Source: Myxococcota bacterium (GTDB lineage Bacteria; Myxococcota; UBA727; JAHDBA01). From it: a DNA stretch of 55,648 nt. A model generated the notes under the pieces. It saw only the letters and a program-made list of their open reading frames with translations, had not been told where the DNA came from and did no database searches. Location of the stretch: the NCBI GenBank assembly GCA_020627505.1, contig JAHDGS010000001.1:1-55648 (forward strand), read 5' to 3'. Position 1 is the first letter of the stretch. The number at the start of each line of letters is the position of its first letter. Of this stretch, positions 25,939 through 35,314 are shown piece after piece. A program made the position numbers and the translations under genes.

Positions 25939-25964
25939 GTGCCCACTTTGGCTCGAAATGTTCA
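25939..25964 (-). promoter_or_regulatory. Shared element variant before the sigma gene, site 5
   Basis: Minus strand: TGAACAT, 13 bases, GGGCAC, ending 12 bases before ATG 25926. The flanks also resemble site 1 (AGTGAACATT and AAAGTGGG in both). Confidence 0.5.
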
Positions 25965-26007
25965 CTGCTATCTCAAAATTATTTAAAATAGAGGAAGGAC
26001 TTTATTT

Positions 26008-27072
26008 CTAATAAAAACGAACAGTTAGCCCCGTCGACATTATCCATTGTGAAATTTCTGCGACCGTTCCAAGATTTTCAATCTGAAATCGATGCCGTGT
26101 CAATGGCATGGTCGCGCGCAATCGAAGTCCTACAATTCGTGTCAGCTGTACACCATATTCACCATTCACTTCAGCGTACAAGTCTTTAGAAGAAGTCGAC
26201 TGATCGAAACCAATACCACGTGAGTTCAATTGTCCGAGACCAGCTGCAAGTGCAAATCGTGATTGTCGCCCACCAAGATTAATTAGAGACAATCCGACTT
26301 GAGCCATGGCGCGTACATTTCCTATCCGTTGTGAATTGAAGGACAAGGAGCGATGTGTAGCCCCCTCTAATCCAAGAACGAGTGCGAATCGCGGCTGCTC
26401 AACCCGGCCTTCGAAGTACGACCAATAGCTTCTTAAGTCGAGTGAAAAAATAGGGCGCTGATTCGGTCGTCCACCAAACCCAAGTCCACCTAATGCGCCT
26501 GCTTCTAATATCACATTCAAGCTTTCATTCGACTGTATTGGAGCAGAAGATGCTCCATTTTGACGGGGTGCTATCTCACCTTCAAGTCCGACTTCTTCGT
26601 TTCGTGTCTGGGTTCTTTGAGCAGGCATATGACTCGAATTAGCCGCTGCGGCAGGCAGCTGCTCTTCTATGACTTCATCTTCTGGCGTGGTTTGAAGTAA
26701 GAAACGATCGATGATGCGTGTCATAATGAGCGCCGCATCATCACAGTCTGATGCTTTAAAAACTACGTCACGCTCCAGCAATATATCGCCGAGTTCAAAC
26801 AGTGTTAATTGATAGGTATCCACGTGCGCATGTTTTTGTTCAACAGCCCAAACCACTTGCCGTGTCGGATATTTGAACAATAACCGCTGCGCTGCAGCTT
26901 CAAATACGTCTTGCTGAAAACAAACCTTTTCTTTCGAACCTTCACTCTCTTGTGCATCATTCGCTACAAGTGGATTCGCTCGATGACAAAAAACAATCAA
27001 CAAAAACCAGAACTGCTGTCTGATTGATATCAAAGCCGTTTTCCCTAACTCTCTCAAAGCTGAGTCATCCAT
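26008..27072 (-). CDS. Envelope protein with C-terminal beta-barrel-like region
   Basis: 354 residues. A hydrophobic segment (QFWFLLIVFCHRANPLVA, about 20-37) acts as signal or anchor. A soluble domain with paired Cys follows (to about 135), then an Ala/Gln-rich linker. From about 185 alternating strands (LNVILEAGALGGLGFGG ... GLRLRATMPLTRHRFQIENL) end in a C-terminal aromatic (GLTVRFY), typical of outer-membrane barrels. It follows the sigma/anti-sigma pair after 82 bases on the opposite side of the sigma promoter and may be a signal sensor. It overlaps the HAD gene by 19 bases. Confidence 0.6.
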   Translation of the reverse strand: MDDSALRELGKTALISIRQQFWFLLIVFCHRANPLVANDAQESEGSKEKVCFQQDVFEAAAQRLLFKYPTRQVVWAVEQKHAHVDTYQLTLFELGDILLERDVVFKASDCDDAALIMTRIIDRFLLQTTPEDEVIEEQLPAAAANSSHMPAQRTQTRNEEVGLEGEIAPRQNGASSAPIQSNESLNVILEAGALGGLGFGGRPNQRPIFSLDLRSYWSYFEGRVEQPRFALVLGLEGATHRSLSFNSQRIGNVRAMAQVGLSLINLGGRQSRFALAAGLGQLNSRGIGFDQSTSSKDLYAEVNGEYGVQLTRIVGLRLRATMPLTRHRFQIENLGTVAEISQWIMSTGLTVRFY

Positions 27073-27635
27073 TGCACTAAATCAGCGACATTGCCATTAA
27101 ACTGAAAAGCTTTCCAGCCACACGACTTCGCGCCCTCGATATTCTCCAGACGATCATCAATAAAAACACACAGAGTCGATGCTAAGCCTAATGCTGAAGA
27201 GATATGATTAAAGTATGCTTCATCTGGCTTCCTTAAACCGATTCGAAATGATGTAAATCGTAGATCGATATAATTGGATAACCCCAAACGTTGATCCGTC
27301 ATATTAATCCAATCCGGATAATTAGATGCTCCAAAAAGCTGACAACCTTGGTTCTTAAGACTTTGAAGAAGCCTTTCCATCCCAGGCATCCATGTATAAT
27401 TGTCATGTATTTGCCAAACCCGAGCCTCCCATTCAGCTATACTCAAATGAGGGTATGAACGTTCTCGATAAGTCGATTCGTCAATTTCATTTTTTTCAAA
27501 TTCACGCCAAGACGTCGGGTCTTGGTTTTCTTTAAACCATGCTTTTGGCCAGAATCGAAAAACAGGATCAAGAACGAGCGTATCCATGACATCGAAGAAG
27601 AAGACATGCGATGTGTTCACAACGATCTCATTCAT
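27054..27635 (-). CDS. HAD-superfamily hydrolase
   Basis: 193 residues. HAD motif I is FFDVMDTL (nucleophile Asp15 and Asp18), motif II is ASNYPDW, motif III the Lys in GLRKPDEAYF, and motif IV IDDRLENIEGAKSCGW. The pattern fits the HAD-IA (dehalogenase/phosphatase) group. Substrate unknown. It overlaps the HD gene by 4 bases, so the HD, HAD and barrel genes are co-transcribed. Confidence 0.85.
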   Translation of the reverse strand: MNEIVVNTSHVFFFDVMDTLVLDPVFRFWPKAWFKENQDPTSWREFEKNEIDESTYRERSYPHLSIAEWEARVWQIHDNYTWMPGMERLLQSLKNQGCQLFGASNYPDWINMTDQRLGLSNYIDLRFTSFRIGLRKPDEAYFNHISSALGLASTLCVFIDDRLENIEGAKSCGWKAFQFNGNVADLVQWMTQL

Positions 27636-28975
27636 ATTTGTGGTCTCTGATCACCAAGAGATTTCCGCCCAACGTTATTCGCCAAAAGGTTTTTCCAAAT
27701 CATGCGCGCCCTCGCTCGATGCGCTTTTGGTACGAATATCCGATTAAACAAAGCTGGTGTCTGATACCGCTCGTACAACGCCGAATAATTTTCGATCGGA
27801 ATATGTTCATCCGTTGTTGTCACAACGAATAGTTGCACATTGGTATCTCTTTTGAAGTACTTTGAAAGCTCTGATTTCGATCGGGTTTGAATTGTATCGA
27901 TATCTGCGCTCGCCAATTCCTCTCGCAAACGCGCATGAAAGCCATGTGCCTGTTGCCCGACAAATTGAGCTTCGTTTCGTTCGTCGAGTAAGTGATATGG
28001 TTGGCGATGAACGATGAACTGCGCCCACTTATTCTCGCTTGAGCGGAGATGGTGCCACAAATGAATATCATCAAGCGCCGCATAAGATTCAATATCTGAC
28101 GGCAAGGTAAAGCCATCGTCCGTATCCTGAAAATACGCACGAAGCATTTCTTCAAATATAACGGGTGTGTGGTGCAGATAAACCGTCGAGAACATGTGAT
28201 AACGAGACAATAAGAAATCCTCAAATGAGAACATCGCCCGCTCATGAATCCCCAGATGAATGGCCGCCCCATGCTCAACAGCGACCACGTTATCAATCAA
28301 CCAATCGGCATCAAAGCGACCATAATTCACACCAGCGTAAAAACTATCTCGCTGCAGGTAGTCCATGCGATCTGCATCACACTCAGATGAGACTATCTGC
28401 CGTAGGATTGGCGCGTAGTCTTTTCCGCCATGACGAAAACGGTGTGTAAAGGGGCCGTTGCCAAGTAAGAGCTCTACGATATCAGGCGGTTGAATATCGA
28501 ACGATGCGACTTGCTTCGTGATCTCCATCGTTAATGCCGAATCTAAAATGAGCTTAAACGTGTAATCTTCATGGGTCGCTTGTCGATCTTGTGACCCGAC
28601 AATATAGCGCGGATCTAAACCAAGCGTTGACACCTGGGGCATCAAAATTTCTGTTGTATGCGATAGTGGTGCATGACCAATATCGTGAAATAAAACAGCA
28701 AGTCTCAATGTCTTTCGAAAACGGTCGCGAACCCGAGATGGAACAGAACCCACAGGTATCAACCGATCAAAGAGTCTTGTCGCCACATGCATCGCGCCAA
28801 GCGAATGACTATAACGAGAATGTGTCGCGCCCGGAAATGCCAAGTCCGCGAACCCGAGCTGCTTGATATTTCTTAAACGCTGAAAATGCGGATGGTCGAT
28901 GAGGGGAATCTCTGTTTTGTGAATCGGAATGGTTCCATGAATCGGGTCTCTGATATGCAAAATTATTGGATCCAT
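27632..28975 (-). CDS. HD-domain phosphohydrolase (SAMHD1/dGTPase-like)
   Basis: 447 residues. Opens with IRDPIHGTIPI, typical of the SAMHD1-like bacterial group. The metal set H...HD...D is visible: THSRYSHSLG (His57), LAVLFHDIGHAPLSH (His97-Asp98) and CDADRMDYLQRDS. These enzymes hydrolyse dNTPs or related nucleotides; specificity cannot be read here. RBS GAGG 7 bases before the ATG. First gene of a three-gene operon. Confidence 0.88.
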   Translation of the reverse strand: MDPIILHIRDPIHGTIPIHKTEIPLIDHPHFQRLRNIKQLGFADLAFPGATHSRYSHSLGAMHVATRLFDRLIPVGSVPSRVRDRFRKTLRLAVLFHDIGHAPLSHTTEILMPQVSTLGLDPRYIVGSQDRQATHEDYTFKLILDSALTMEITKQVASFDIQPPDIVELLLGNGPFTHRFRHGGKDYAPILRQIVSSECDADRMDYLQRDSFYAGVNYGRFDADWLIDNVVAVEHGAAIHLGIHERAMFSFEDFLLSRYHMFSTVYLHHTPVIFEEMLRAYFQDTDDGFTLPSDIESYAALDDIHLWHHLRSSENKWAQFIVHRQPYHLLDERNEAQFVGQQAHGFHARLREELASADIDTIQTRSKSELSKYFKRDTNVQLFVVTTTDEHIPIENYSALYERYQTPALFNRIFVPKAHRARARMIWKNLLANNVGRKSLGDQRPQI

Positions 28976-29082
28976 ATTTTCCTCATCTCAATACGATACA
29001 ATCTACCTACCTGATTCATATCATTTTTTCTAGTTCGATCCGCGCAATTGCTGCTGAAATTGTGCCGGACTAATATAGCAGT

Positions 29083-30303
29083 ATGAGATGGATGAGGTTG
29101 ACACACAGAGAGCGAAGCCATTGCTGCAAATGGGCCTTGCAAACACCTCTGCCTTTATTGGGCTTCTTACTCCTTCAACTTATTTATGCACAACCAACAC
29201 ACGCACAACATAACTGGCATACTCGATCCACGAGTGAACAAGCAGTCGACAGCTATCCGCGTCATCTCTTAAGCCACAAAATCAATACATACCAAAAAGA
29301 TTTACCTGGGCTCATCACAGAGGATGTTATTCGAATCGGCCTCCTCAACCAACAAGCAGACTTTCGAATCATCAATGGACGTGCGATGGGCCTTGGGCAA
29401 TCTATTGGCCAACAAATCGGAAAACACCTTAAATTACGTGTCGAATTTGTTCTTGCAGCTGACGCAAATGAACTGTTCTCTCATTTGTCCAGAGGTCAGA
29501 CTGACTTCGCACTTCGCAGTGAATGCCTAGATAGTCAAATTACCCCCAACATACATGAGGCTCGGCTCTCGGTTCGCCGCGAACCGATATGTTGGCTCCA
29601 CCTGACAAACCGCCCTATACTACAATCATTTCTCTACCGTTTTCTCACGAAACATAAGAAGTCTGGCCTACTGGCTAATTTGATCCTGAAAAATCGAACA
29701 CAGCTCAAGTCACTCAAACAACCTGGTCCAAACAGACCATACCAACTAACTAATTATGATCGAGACTTTAAACGTGTTGGCGAGCAGTTTGGCCTTGATT
29801 GGCGATTGCTCGCAGCGATTGGATATCAAGAAAGTCGACTTCATCATGACGCACAATCACCTCATGGAGCAGAGGGCCTCATGCAAATGCTGCCAGAAAC
29901 CGCAAAACGTTTTGGCGTCGAAGATACCCAGAACCCACGACAATCAATTCAAGGTGCGACGCGTTATTTAAAGTATGCCTTGAGACGCTTTGCTGCTCCG
30001 GATATTTCGTTTCGCAATCGTATCCGATTTGCATTGGCATCTTATAATGCGGGTCTGGGCCATGTTTATGACGCACGACGTCTCGCTAAACAAATTGGGT
30101 TAGATGAAAATAAATGGTTTGGACATGTCGAAAAAGCAATGCGATTACTTCAAGAAAAACGTTACTTCAAATACGCTCGACATGGCCGTGCTCGCGGCTC
30201 CGAGGTTGTTCAATACGTCTCAGAGATACAATCTCGCTACGATAACTATGTCATGTTTTTATCAACGCAGTCGCCTAAACATGCTGTCGCACAATTAGAG
30301 TAG
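29083..30303 (+). CDS. mltF: MltF-type membrane-bound lytic transglycosylase
   Basis: 406 residues. Signal peptide ending near THAQ (residue 42). A partial solute-binding-like domain (IRIGLLNQQADFRIINGRAM ... DFALRSECLD) precedes the SLT domain with catalytic Glu250 in AIGYQESRLHHDAQSP, then GLMQMLPETAKRFG and FALASYNAGLGHV. It cleaves peptidoglycan glycan strands in the periplasm. The N-terminal domain is shorter than in E. coli MltF. No strong RBS is visible; an alternative ATG lies 9 bases later. Confidence 0.85.
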   Translation: MRWMRLTHRERSHCCKWALQTPLPLLGFLLLQLIYAQPTHAQHNWHTRSTSEQAVDSYPRHLLSHKINTYQKDLPGLITEDVIRIGLLNQQADFRIINGRAMGLGQSIGQQIGKHLKLRVEFVLAADANELFSHLSRGQTDFALRSECLDSQITPNIHEARLSVRREPICWLHLTNRPILQSFLYRFLTKHKKSGLLANLILKNRTQLKSLKQPGPNRPYQLTNYDRDFKRVGEQFGLDWRLLAAIGYQESRLHHDAQSPHGAEGLMQMLPETAKRFGVEDTQNPRQSIQGATRYLKYALRRFAAPDISFRNRIRFALASYNAGLGHVYDARRLAKQIGLDENKWFGHVEKAMRLLQEKRYFKYARHGRARGSEVVQYVSEIQSRYDNYVMFLSTQSPKHAVAQLE

Positions 30304-30308
30304 ATTGA

Positions 30309-31013
30309 TTACCTTGTTGTCGGCTGTGGCGCACGTTGACCTGTTAGGACATTTTCGAAATAGTTGACGCTGCCGGCACTATACCAATCTTTTGGTCCGA
30401 TAAATTGTGTCACCACTTGTCCAGACGGATCGATCAGAAATGTCTCCGGAAATTTACGAGACCCAAAATCAGCCGCCACTTTTTTATCGCGGTCGTGACC
30501 AAGACGAAATGTAGGGGGTTGCGTCAACACACCATCTTCATCCTTAAAGAAATGACCAACAGCTTCAAACTCATCATCAACAGACAAGGTCAACACCGTT
30601 AAACGATCTTTGAATCGTCTTTGTAACATCTCGAGGGCAGGCATCTCATCACGACATGGTTCACACCATGTCGCCCACAAATTCAATAAAACCCATTGCC
30701 CTTTAAAATCGGAAAAGGTCTGCTGACCGGCTTGTCGAAGTATTCCATTGGCTGTGTGTTGATAGGCCTCGAATGGTAACGTGGTTGCTTGACCAGGAGA
30801 CACCCATTCAGGTTCAAGCACATTATCCATCGCCAATTGTGCCATGGTGAGTCTTTTATCAACACTAAATGCGGTTAAACCAAATATCAGCCCAAAAAAA
30901 ATCATCACCATGATTGTTTTCATCCACATCGGGACAATCCACACACGCTTCGAAAACATCACATTTTGTGGATGGTGTTTGCTTTCAGAGACATCCGTGA
31001 CTTGATCAGACAT
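30309..31013 (-). CDS. TlpA/ResA-like membrane-anchored thioredoxin
   Basis: 234 residues. One N-terminal anchor helix (MVMIFFGLIFGLTAFSV, about 35-51), then a periplasmic thioredoxin fold with the active site WCEPC (Cys117/Cys120) in LLNLWATWCEPCRDEMP and the cis-Pro region FPETFLIDPSGQVV. The family reduces or exchanges disulfides outside the cytoplasm, often for cytochrome c maturation. Its electron donor could be DsbD at 14576. Tail-to-tail with mltF, 5 bases apart. Confidence 0.88.
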   Translation of the reverse strand: MSDQVTDVSESKHHPQNVMFSKRVWIVPMWMKTIMVMIFFGLIFGLTAFSVDKRLTMAQLAMDNVLEPEWVSPGQATTLPFEAYQHTANGILRQAGQQTFSDFKGQWVLLNLWATWCEPCRDEMPALEMLQRRFKDRLTVLTLSVDDEFEAVGHFFKDEDGVLTQPPTFRLGHDRDKKVAADFGSRKFPETFLIDPSGQVVTQFIGPKDWYSAGSVNYFENVLTGQRAPQPTTR

Positions 31014-31118
31014 ATGTCTAGCATGACGTATCCATCGAAATCTTCAATCGTTTTTTACCTAAAATGACCGGCTTGAAAAATCTGGTCTTTATGACAGGTT
31101 GTGACCACGAGGTTTTAA

Positions 31119-31877
31119 ATGAATCACACTTACACCCATCTCTTGGTTTCGACGGTATTACTTGCCATCTCTGCTTGTCAGAGCCCGGCTGAAGAATCTG
31201 GAGCTTGTTTTACACCTTACGATAGCCATGGTAACGACAGTTCCTGCCAAGTGCGCTCGACGGCTGCAGATAATATCTTACATTGCGAAGAAACATCTCT
31301 CCAAGAAAACTACGGTTGTCGTTCAGATAACGATTGTATTCTCGCGCAGCGCGCAACCGATTGTGCTGGTCGCTGTCCGATTGCGTTATCCGCTGATGCG
31401 ATTTTTGATTGGCAAAATGCAATCGATAAAATCGATGCCGACTACTGCGATGGTTATAGCGATGATGGTTGTACTGTCACAGCGGTCCGATGCGCACAAA
31501 AAGTTGCCGTATGCGAAAATAATACATGTACACTAGCAGATCCTCGAAACGAACCGACATTAGAAGAACGCGAAGCCCAATGTCGTGCCGATCGGCGAGA
31601 AGCCATCAACCGGTTTACAGCACTCAACCAAACGGTTGAAAATACATGCCAAGACAATTCAGATTGCACGGTCATCACAAGCACAAGTGAATGCTGGGAC
31701 TCATGTCCATGGGTCGGTTCTGTCGAACAGGCGCAAGCCTCTTCAAATACATCCGTTCAACTCGATAATGGTATTTGCAACGGTTTTTCAGAACGTGGAT
31801 GCGAAAAATCGAGCTCTCAAAACTGCCTCTCTCCAGTAGCGGTTTGTCGAAACTCAATTTGTGTGGCTGAATTTTAA
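31119..31877 (+). CDS. Cys-rich lipoprotein with internally duplicated module
   Basis: 252 residues. Lipobox ISAC. Two copies of an about 75-residue unit share CxSDNDCxxxxxxxDC, a Trp or Ser helix, an N/D-GxCNGF or DYCDGYSDDGC turn and VAVCENNTC / VAVCRNSIC. Sixteen or more cysteines point to disulfide-rich extracytoplasmic modules. No match to a named domain. It lacks the CGED tag and shared promoter element. Convergent with the bacterioferritin-like gene, 6 bases apart. Confidence 0.65.
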   Translation: MNHTYTHLLVSTVLLAISACQSPAEESGACFTPYDSHGNDSSCQVRSTAADNILHCEETSLQENYGCRSDNDCILAQRATDCAGRCPIALSADAIFDWQNAIDKIDADYCDGYSDDGCTVTAVRCAQKVAVCENNTCTLADPRNEPTLEEREAQCRADRREAINRFTALNQTVENTCQDNSDCTVITSTSECWDSCPWVGSVEQAQASSNTSVQLDNGICNGFSERGCEKSSSQNCLSPVAVCRNSICVAEF

Positions 31878-31883
31878 ATCAGC

Positions 31884-32321
31884 TTACGCATAATCTCTTA
31901 ACATTTTTTTGAGCTCCATCGTATGGAGCTCTTCTTGTCCAACCATGCCTCTCGCAAACTCTTCGATATAGATGCTCTTGTTTTCAACCAAAGCAAGCAG
32001 CTCTTTATATTTTTCGACTGCTGCCGTTTCATGTGCGTAGCTTTCAGTCAAGATATCATGAATACTGTGCTGATGAGATTCTTCCAATGGCGAAATATTC
32101 AGCGAAGGGTGCCCTTCTAACCCGGTTAAAATCTCCCCCACCTGTTGTGCATGAAGCAATGATTCATTTGCCTGGGCTTTCATAAAGTCAACCAATGGAA
32201 TCCGATTCGGGCCCGAAACCATTAAAGCATAGTGTGTATAGCGAACGACACCGCCAAGTTCATGTTCCATAATTTCATTGAGGACACCACAGACCTGTTC
32301 TTGAAGTTTTGCATCAAACAT
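31884..32321 (-). CDS. Bacterioferritin-like protein
   Basis: Start at MFDAKLQEQ, preceded by AAAGGAG 7 bases upstream; the ORF runs further upstream without one. 145 residues, helical. Ferritin-type ligands: Glu in LNEIMEHELGGVVRYTHYAL, Glu-x-x-His in ANESLLHAQQVGE, Glu in YAHETAAVEKYKELL and Glu-x-x-His in GQEELHTMELKKML. Shorter than classical Bfr (about 158). Likely iron storage or ferroxidase. No Fur box is visible upstream. Confidence 0.8.
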   Translation of the reverse strand: MFDAKLQEQVCGVLNEIMEHELGGVVRYTHYALMVSGPNRIPLVDFMKAQANESLLHAQQVGEILTGLEGHPSLNISPLEESHQHSIHDILTESYAHETAAVEKYKELLALVENKSIYIEEFARGMVGQEELHTMELKKMLRDYA

Positions 32322-32469
32322 TGGACACTCCTTTCGAGCAGTATGGCCCAAGCCTTATCTAAAGCCAAGTTATTAGAAGTGGATTTCTCAGATCAGTTCA
32401 ATGGACAATTCTCTCGAAAAGAGTGGCAAAATCATTGAGCGGCGCACGTATAAATCATAAACTTCGACT

Positions 32470-34083
32470 ATGAGAAAAGTATTTTTAATATCTGCCTGCA
32501 CGATTTTAACACTGACGTTCTTCGGCGCGATGAAATGGCCCTGGGTTCTGAAGACACTTTGGATTTCTGGCCCACTTATTATTCTTGGCGTCAGAGATAT
32601 GTTTCAAAAAAAACATGCGATTCTCCGAAACTTCCCTGTGATTGGACATGGCCGCTATTTGATGGAGAAAATCCGGCCAGAGATCAATCAGTATTTCATT
32701 GAGAGCAATACAGATGGGCGACCTTTTTCTCGTGAGGAACGCTCACTTGTTTATCAACGCTCTAAGAATGCACTCGAAACACTTCCATTTGGAACTCAGC
32801 ATGACGTCTATCAAGAAGGCTACGAGTATTTTAAACATTCTCTCGACCCAACCCATGTCGATCCTTCAAGCCTTCGTGTCACAATTGGTGGGCCACAGTG
32901 CACTCAGCCCTACTCTGCCAGCATCTTCAATATTGGTGCCATGAGCTACGGCTCCCTTTCTAAAAATGCGATCGAAGCACTCAACCGTGGAACCGCTAAA
33001 GGTGACTTCGCACATAATACCGGCGAAGGCGGCATTTCGCCTTACCACCTCAAAGGAGGTGATTTGATTTATCAAGTCGGGACTGGTTACTTTGGTTGTC
33101 GAGACCCTGAAACAGGTGGCTTTCACGAAGAACGATTTGTGAAAACGGTTGAACCCGCCAGCGTCAAAATGATCGAACTCAAACTCTCTCAAGGAGCCAA
33201 ACCTGGGCACGGCGGTATTTTACCAGCCGGAAAAAACAACCCTGAAATTGCTTCAATTCGGGGTGTCGAACCATATACTGATGTCAATTCACCGCCCTCA
33301 CATAAAGCATTTAATTCTCCAAAAGGGTTAATCGAGTTCATCGATCGATTGCGTGCTTTAGCAGGAGGACGTCCTGTCGGCTTCAAATTATGTGTCGGCC
33401 AAGAACACGAATTCATTGCAATCTGCAAAGCCATGATCGAACTCGAACTTTACCCAGATTTTATCTCTGTCGATGGAGGTGAAGGTGGCACTGGTGCTGC
33501 ACCGCTTGAGTTCTCGAATAACCTTGGCTCTCCAATGAAAAATGGACTCAGCTTTGTCCACCAAACATTGCGTGGTTTCGGTCTCAGGAAACACATTAAG
33601 TTGATTGCCTCTGGCAGGATCATCAATGCATTTGATATTCTTCGTGCATCAGCCCTCGGGGCTGATATCACGTATTCATCGCGCGGGATGATGTTCGCAC
33701 TTGGCTGTATCCAGGCGCGCGAATGTCATTCGAATAAATGCCCCACAGGTGTTGCTTCTCATAAACAACATTTAATGGTAGGACTTGACCCAACATATAA
33801 ATCCGAACGGGTATCTAATTTTCATCGAAAAACAATCGAGGCAGCAGCAGAGTTACTTGGTGCAATGGGGTTGAATCATCTCGACGATCTGAGACCCGCG
33901 CATCTGCAGAAAAGACTCTCGCCATGGGAAACCAAAAACTATGCAGAGTTGTATCCAATGTGCCCAGAGGGTGCTTTGCTTCACAAGGATGTCCCAGACA
34001 ACTATCGACACTGGATGTCAATTGCACACTCAGGTTCATTTGGAAGCACATCATTAAAAGTCTTGTCTGAACAGCATACTTAG
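32470..34083 (+). CDS. FMN-binding glutamate synthase family protein
   Basis: 537 residues. Two N-terminal hydrophobic helices (VFLISACTILTLTFFGAM and a second near 28-45), then the GltS FMN/Fe-S alpha-barrel: FNIGAMSYGSLSKNAIEALN, GEGGISPYH, KPGHGGILPAGK, DGGEGGTGAAP, and the cysteine cluster CIQARECHSNKCPTGVASH. It lacks the glutaminase and NADPH domains of full glutamate synthase. Membrane-anchored members of this family have no settled physiological reaction. The MoxR gene starts 14 bases later. Confidence 0.85.
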   Translation: MRKVFLISACTILTLTFFGAMKWPWVLKTLWISGPLIILGVRDMFQKKHAILRNFPVIGHGRYLMEKIRPEINQYFIESNTDGRPFSREERSLVYQRSKNALETLPFGTQHDVYQEGYEYFKHSLDPTHVDPSSLRVTIGGPQCTQPYSASIFNIGAMSYGSLSKNAIEALNRGTAKGDFAHNTGEGGISPYHLKGGDLIYQVGTGYFGCRDPETGGFHEERFVKTVEPASVKMIELKLSQGAKPGHGGILPAGKNNPEIASIRGVEPYTDVNSPPSHKAFNSPKGLIEFIDRLRALAGGRPVGFKLCVGQEHEFIAICKAMIELELYPDFISVDGGEGGTGAAPLEFSNNLGSPMKNGLSFVHQTLRGFGLRKHIKLIASGRIINAFDILRASALGADITYSSRGMMFALGCIQARECHSNKCPTGVASHKQHLMVGLDPTYKSERVSNFHRKTIEAAAELLGAMGLNHLDDLRPAHLQKRLSPWETKNYAELYPMCPEGALLHKDVPDNYRHWMSIAHSGSFGSTSLKVLSEQHT

Positions 34084-34097
34084 GGCTAAGGTAAATC

Positions 34098-35249
34098 ATG
34101 TCGTATCAAGAAATTGCCAGTGCCCTGAGCACAATCGAAAAAAAACTGAACGACATCTTTTTATCAAAAAGAGATGCGATTCGACTGGCACTGATTGCCG
34201 CACTTGCAGGCGAACATATGGTACTGGTCGGACCACCTGGTACGGCCAAATCAGCATTAATCAGAACATTTGCCAAAGCTATTGATGCCAAGTATTTTGA
34301 GTATTTATTAACTCGATTTTCCGAACCCAATGAGCTTTTTGGCCCGATTGATATTCAAGCCTTTCGTGGTGGTGAGTATCAACGGGTGACGACTGGCATG
34401 CTACCCGAAGCCGAAATTGTCTTTCTCGACGAAGCATTCAAAGCAAACTCAGCGATTTTGAATACGCTTCTATCGATTTTAAATGAACGCCAATTTCATA
34501 ATGGCCAAAAACGAATCAATGTCCCGCTTATTTCTGTTTTTGCTGCCTCAAATGAGGTCCCCACATCTGAAGATTTGCGCGCTGTTTTCGATCGATTTCT
34601 ATTACGTGTATATTCTGACCATCTCGAAAGCCATGAATTTCTTGAGCTGATTCGACGTGGTCTTGCGTATGAGAATGCGCGTTCCAAAGGCGAACTCAAT
34701 CACGACTTCCCATCGATTACAGCCACTGATTTGCGTCATGTCCAACAAAACTTAATGTCGATCGTCAAGATTCCTGAGGCATTCTTTACCAGTTATAAGA
34801 ATATGTGCTTTCAACTCCGTTCAGAGGGGATTTCTCTCTCCGATAGACGTGTCGTTCGCTTCTTGAAATTGTTCGCAGCTAATGCATTTCTTGAAGGTCG
34901 TGCCGAGGTTGACGAACGTGATTTATTCATTCTTGAACATAGTTGGAATAGTATTGAACAACGGACCGTTGTGAATGATATTGTTCGACCTGTTGTGACA
35001 CATTTTTATGACACCCACCCTGATGCGGCACGCCCAGGTAGCGCAATGCGGGTTGAAGACTTGGTCACGGAATTGCGCTTGATCGATGAACGATTACGTC
35101 AGCGTGAACAGTTATCAGAATTGCAGATGCTCACCTATCTGAAAAATCTGAATGATTTGAGAACGTCATTTATGCAAGTCCACACCGAACTTGGTCCACA
35201 AATGATACAACGAATTGATACAATTCTTGAGAGTATCCTCGAAAATTAA
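34098..35249 (+). CDS. MoxR-family AAA+ ATPase (RavA-like)
   Basis: 383 residues. Walker A GPPGTAKS at 45-52, Walker B FLDEAF at 109-114, sensor-1 region VFAASNEVPTSEDLRAVFDR. The extended lid and C-terminal helical tail (to 383) resemble the RavA branch. MoxR ATPases act as chaperones together with a VWA-domain partner, but none is adjacent; downstream is an OmpA-family gene after 65 bases. RBS AAGGT. Confidence 0.88.
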   Translation: MSYQEIASALSTIEKKLNDIFLSKRDAIRLALIAALAGEHMVLVGPPGTAKSALIRTFAKAIDAKYFEYLLTRFSEPNELFGPIDIQAFRGGEYQRVTTGMLPEAEIVFLDEAFKANSAILNTLLSILNERQFHNGQKRINVPLISVFAASNEVPTSEDLRAVFDRFLLRVYSDHLESHEFLELIRRGLAYENARSKGELNHDFPSITATDLRHVQQNLMSIVKIPEAFFTSYKNMCFQLRSEGISLSDRRVVRFLKLFAANAFLEGRAEVDERDLFILEHSWNSIEQRTVVNDIVRPVVTHFYDTHPDAARPGSAMRVEDLVTELRLIDERLRQREQLSELQMLTYLKNLNDLRTSFMQVHTELGPQMIQRIDTILESILEN

Positions 35250-35314
35250 ACTCGATATGTACTTTTTTTGAATAATCTCGTACTTTGAGGCGTCAAACGG
35301 TCGAGGAGTTTTAG

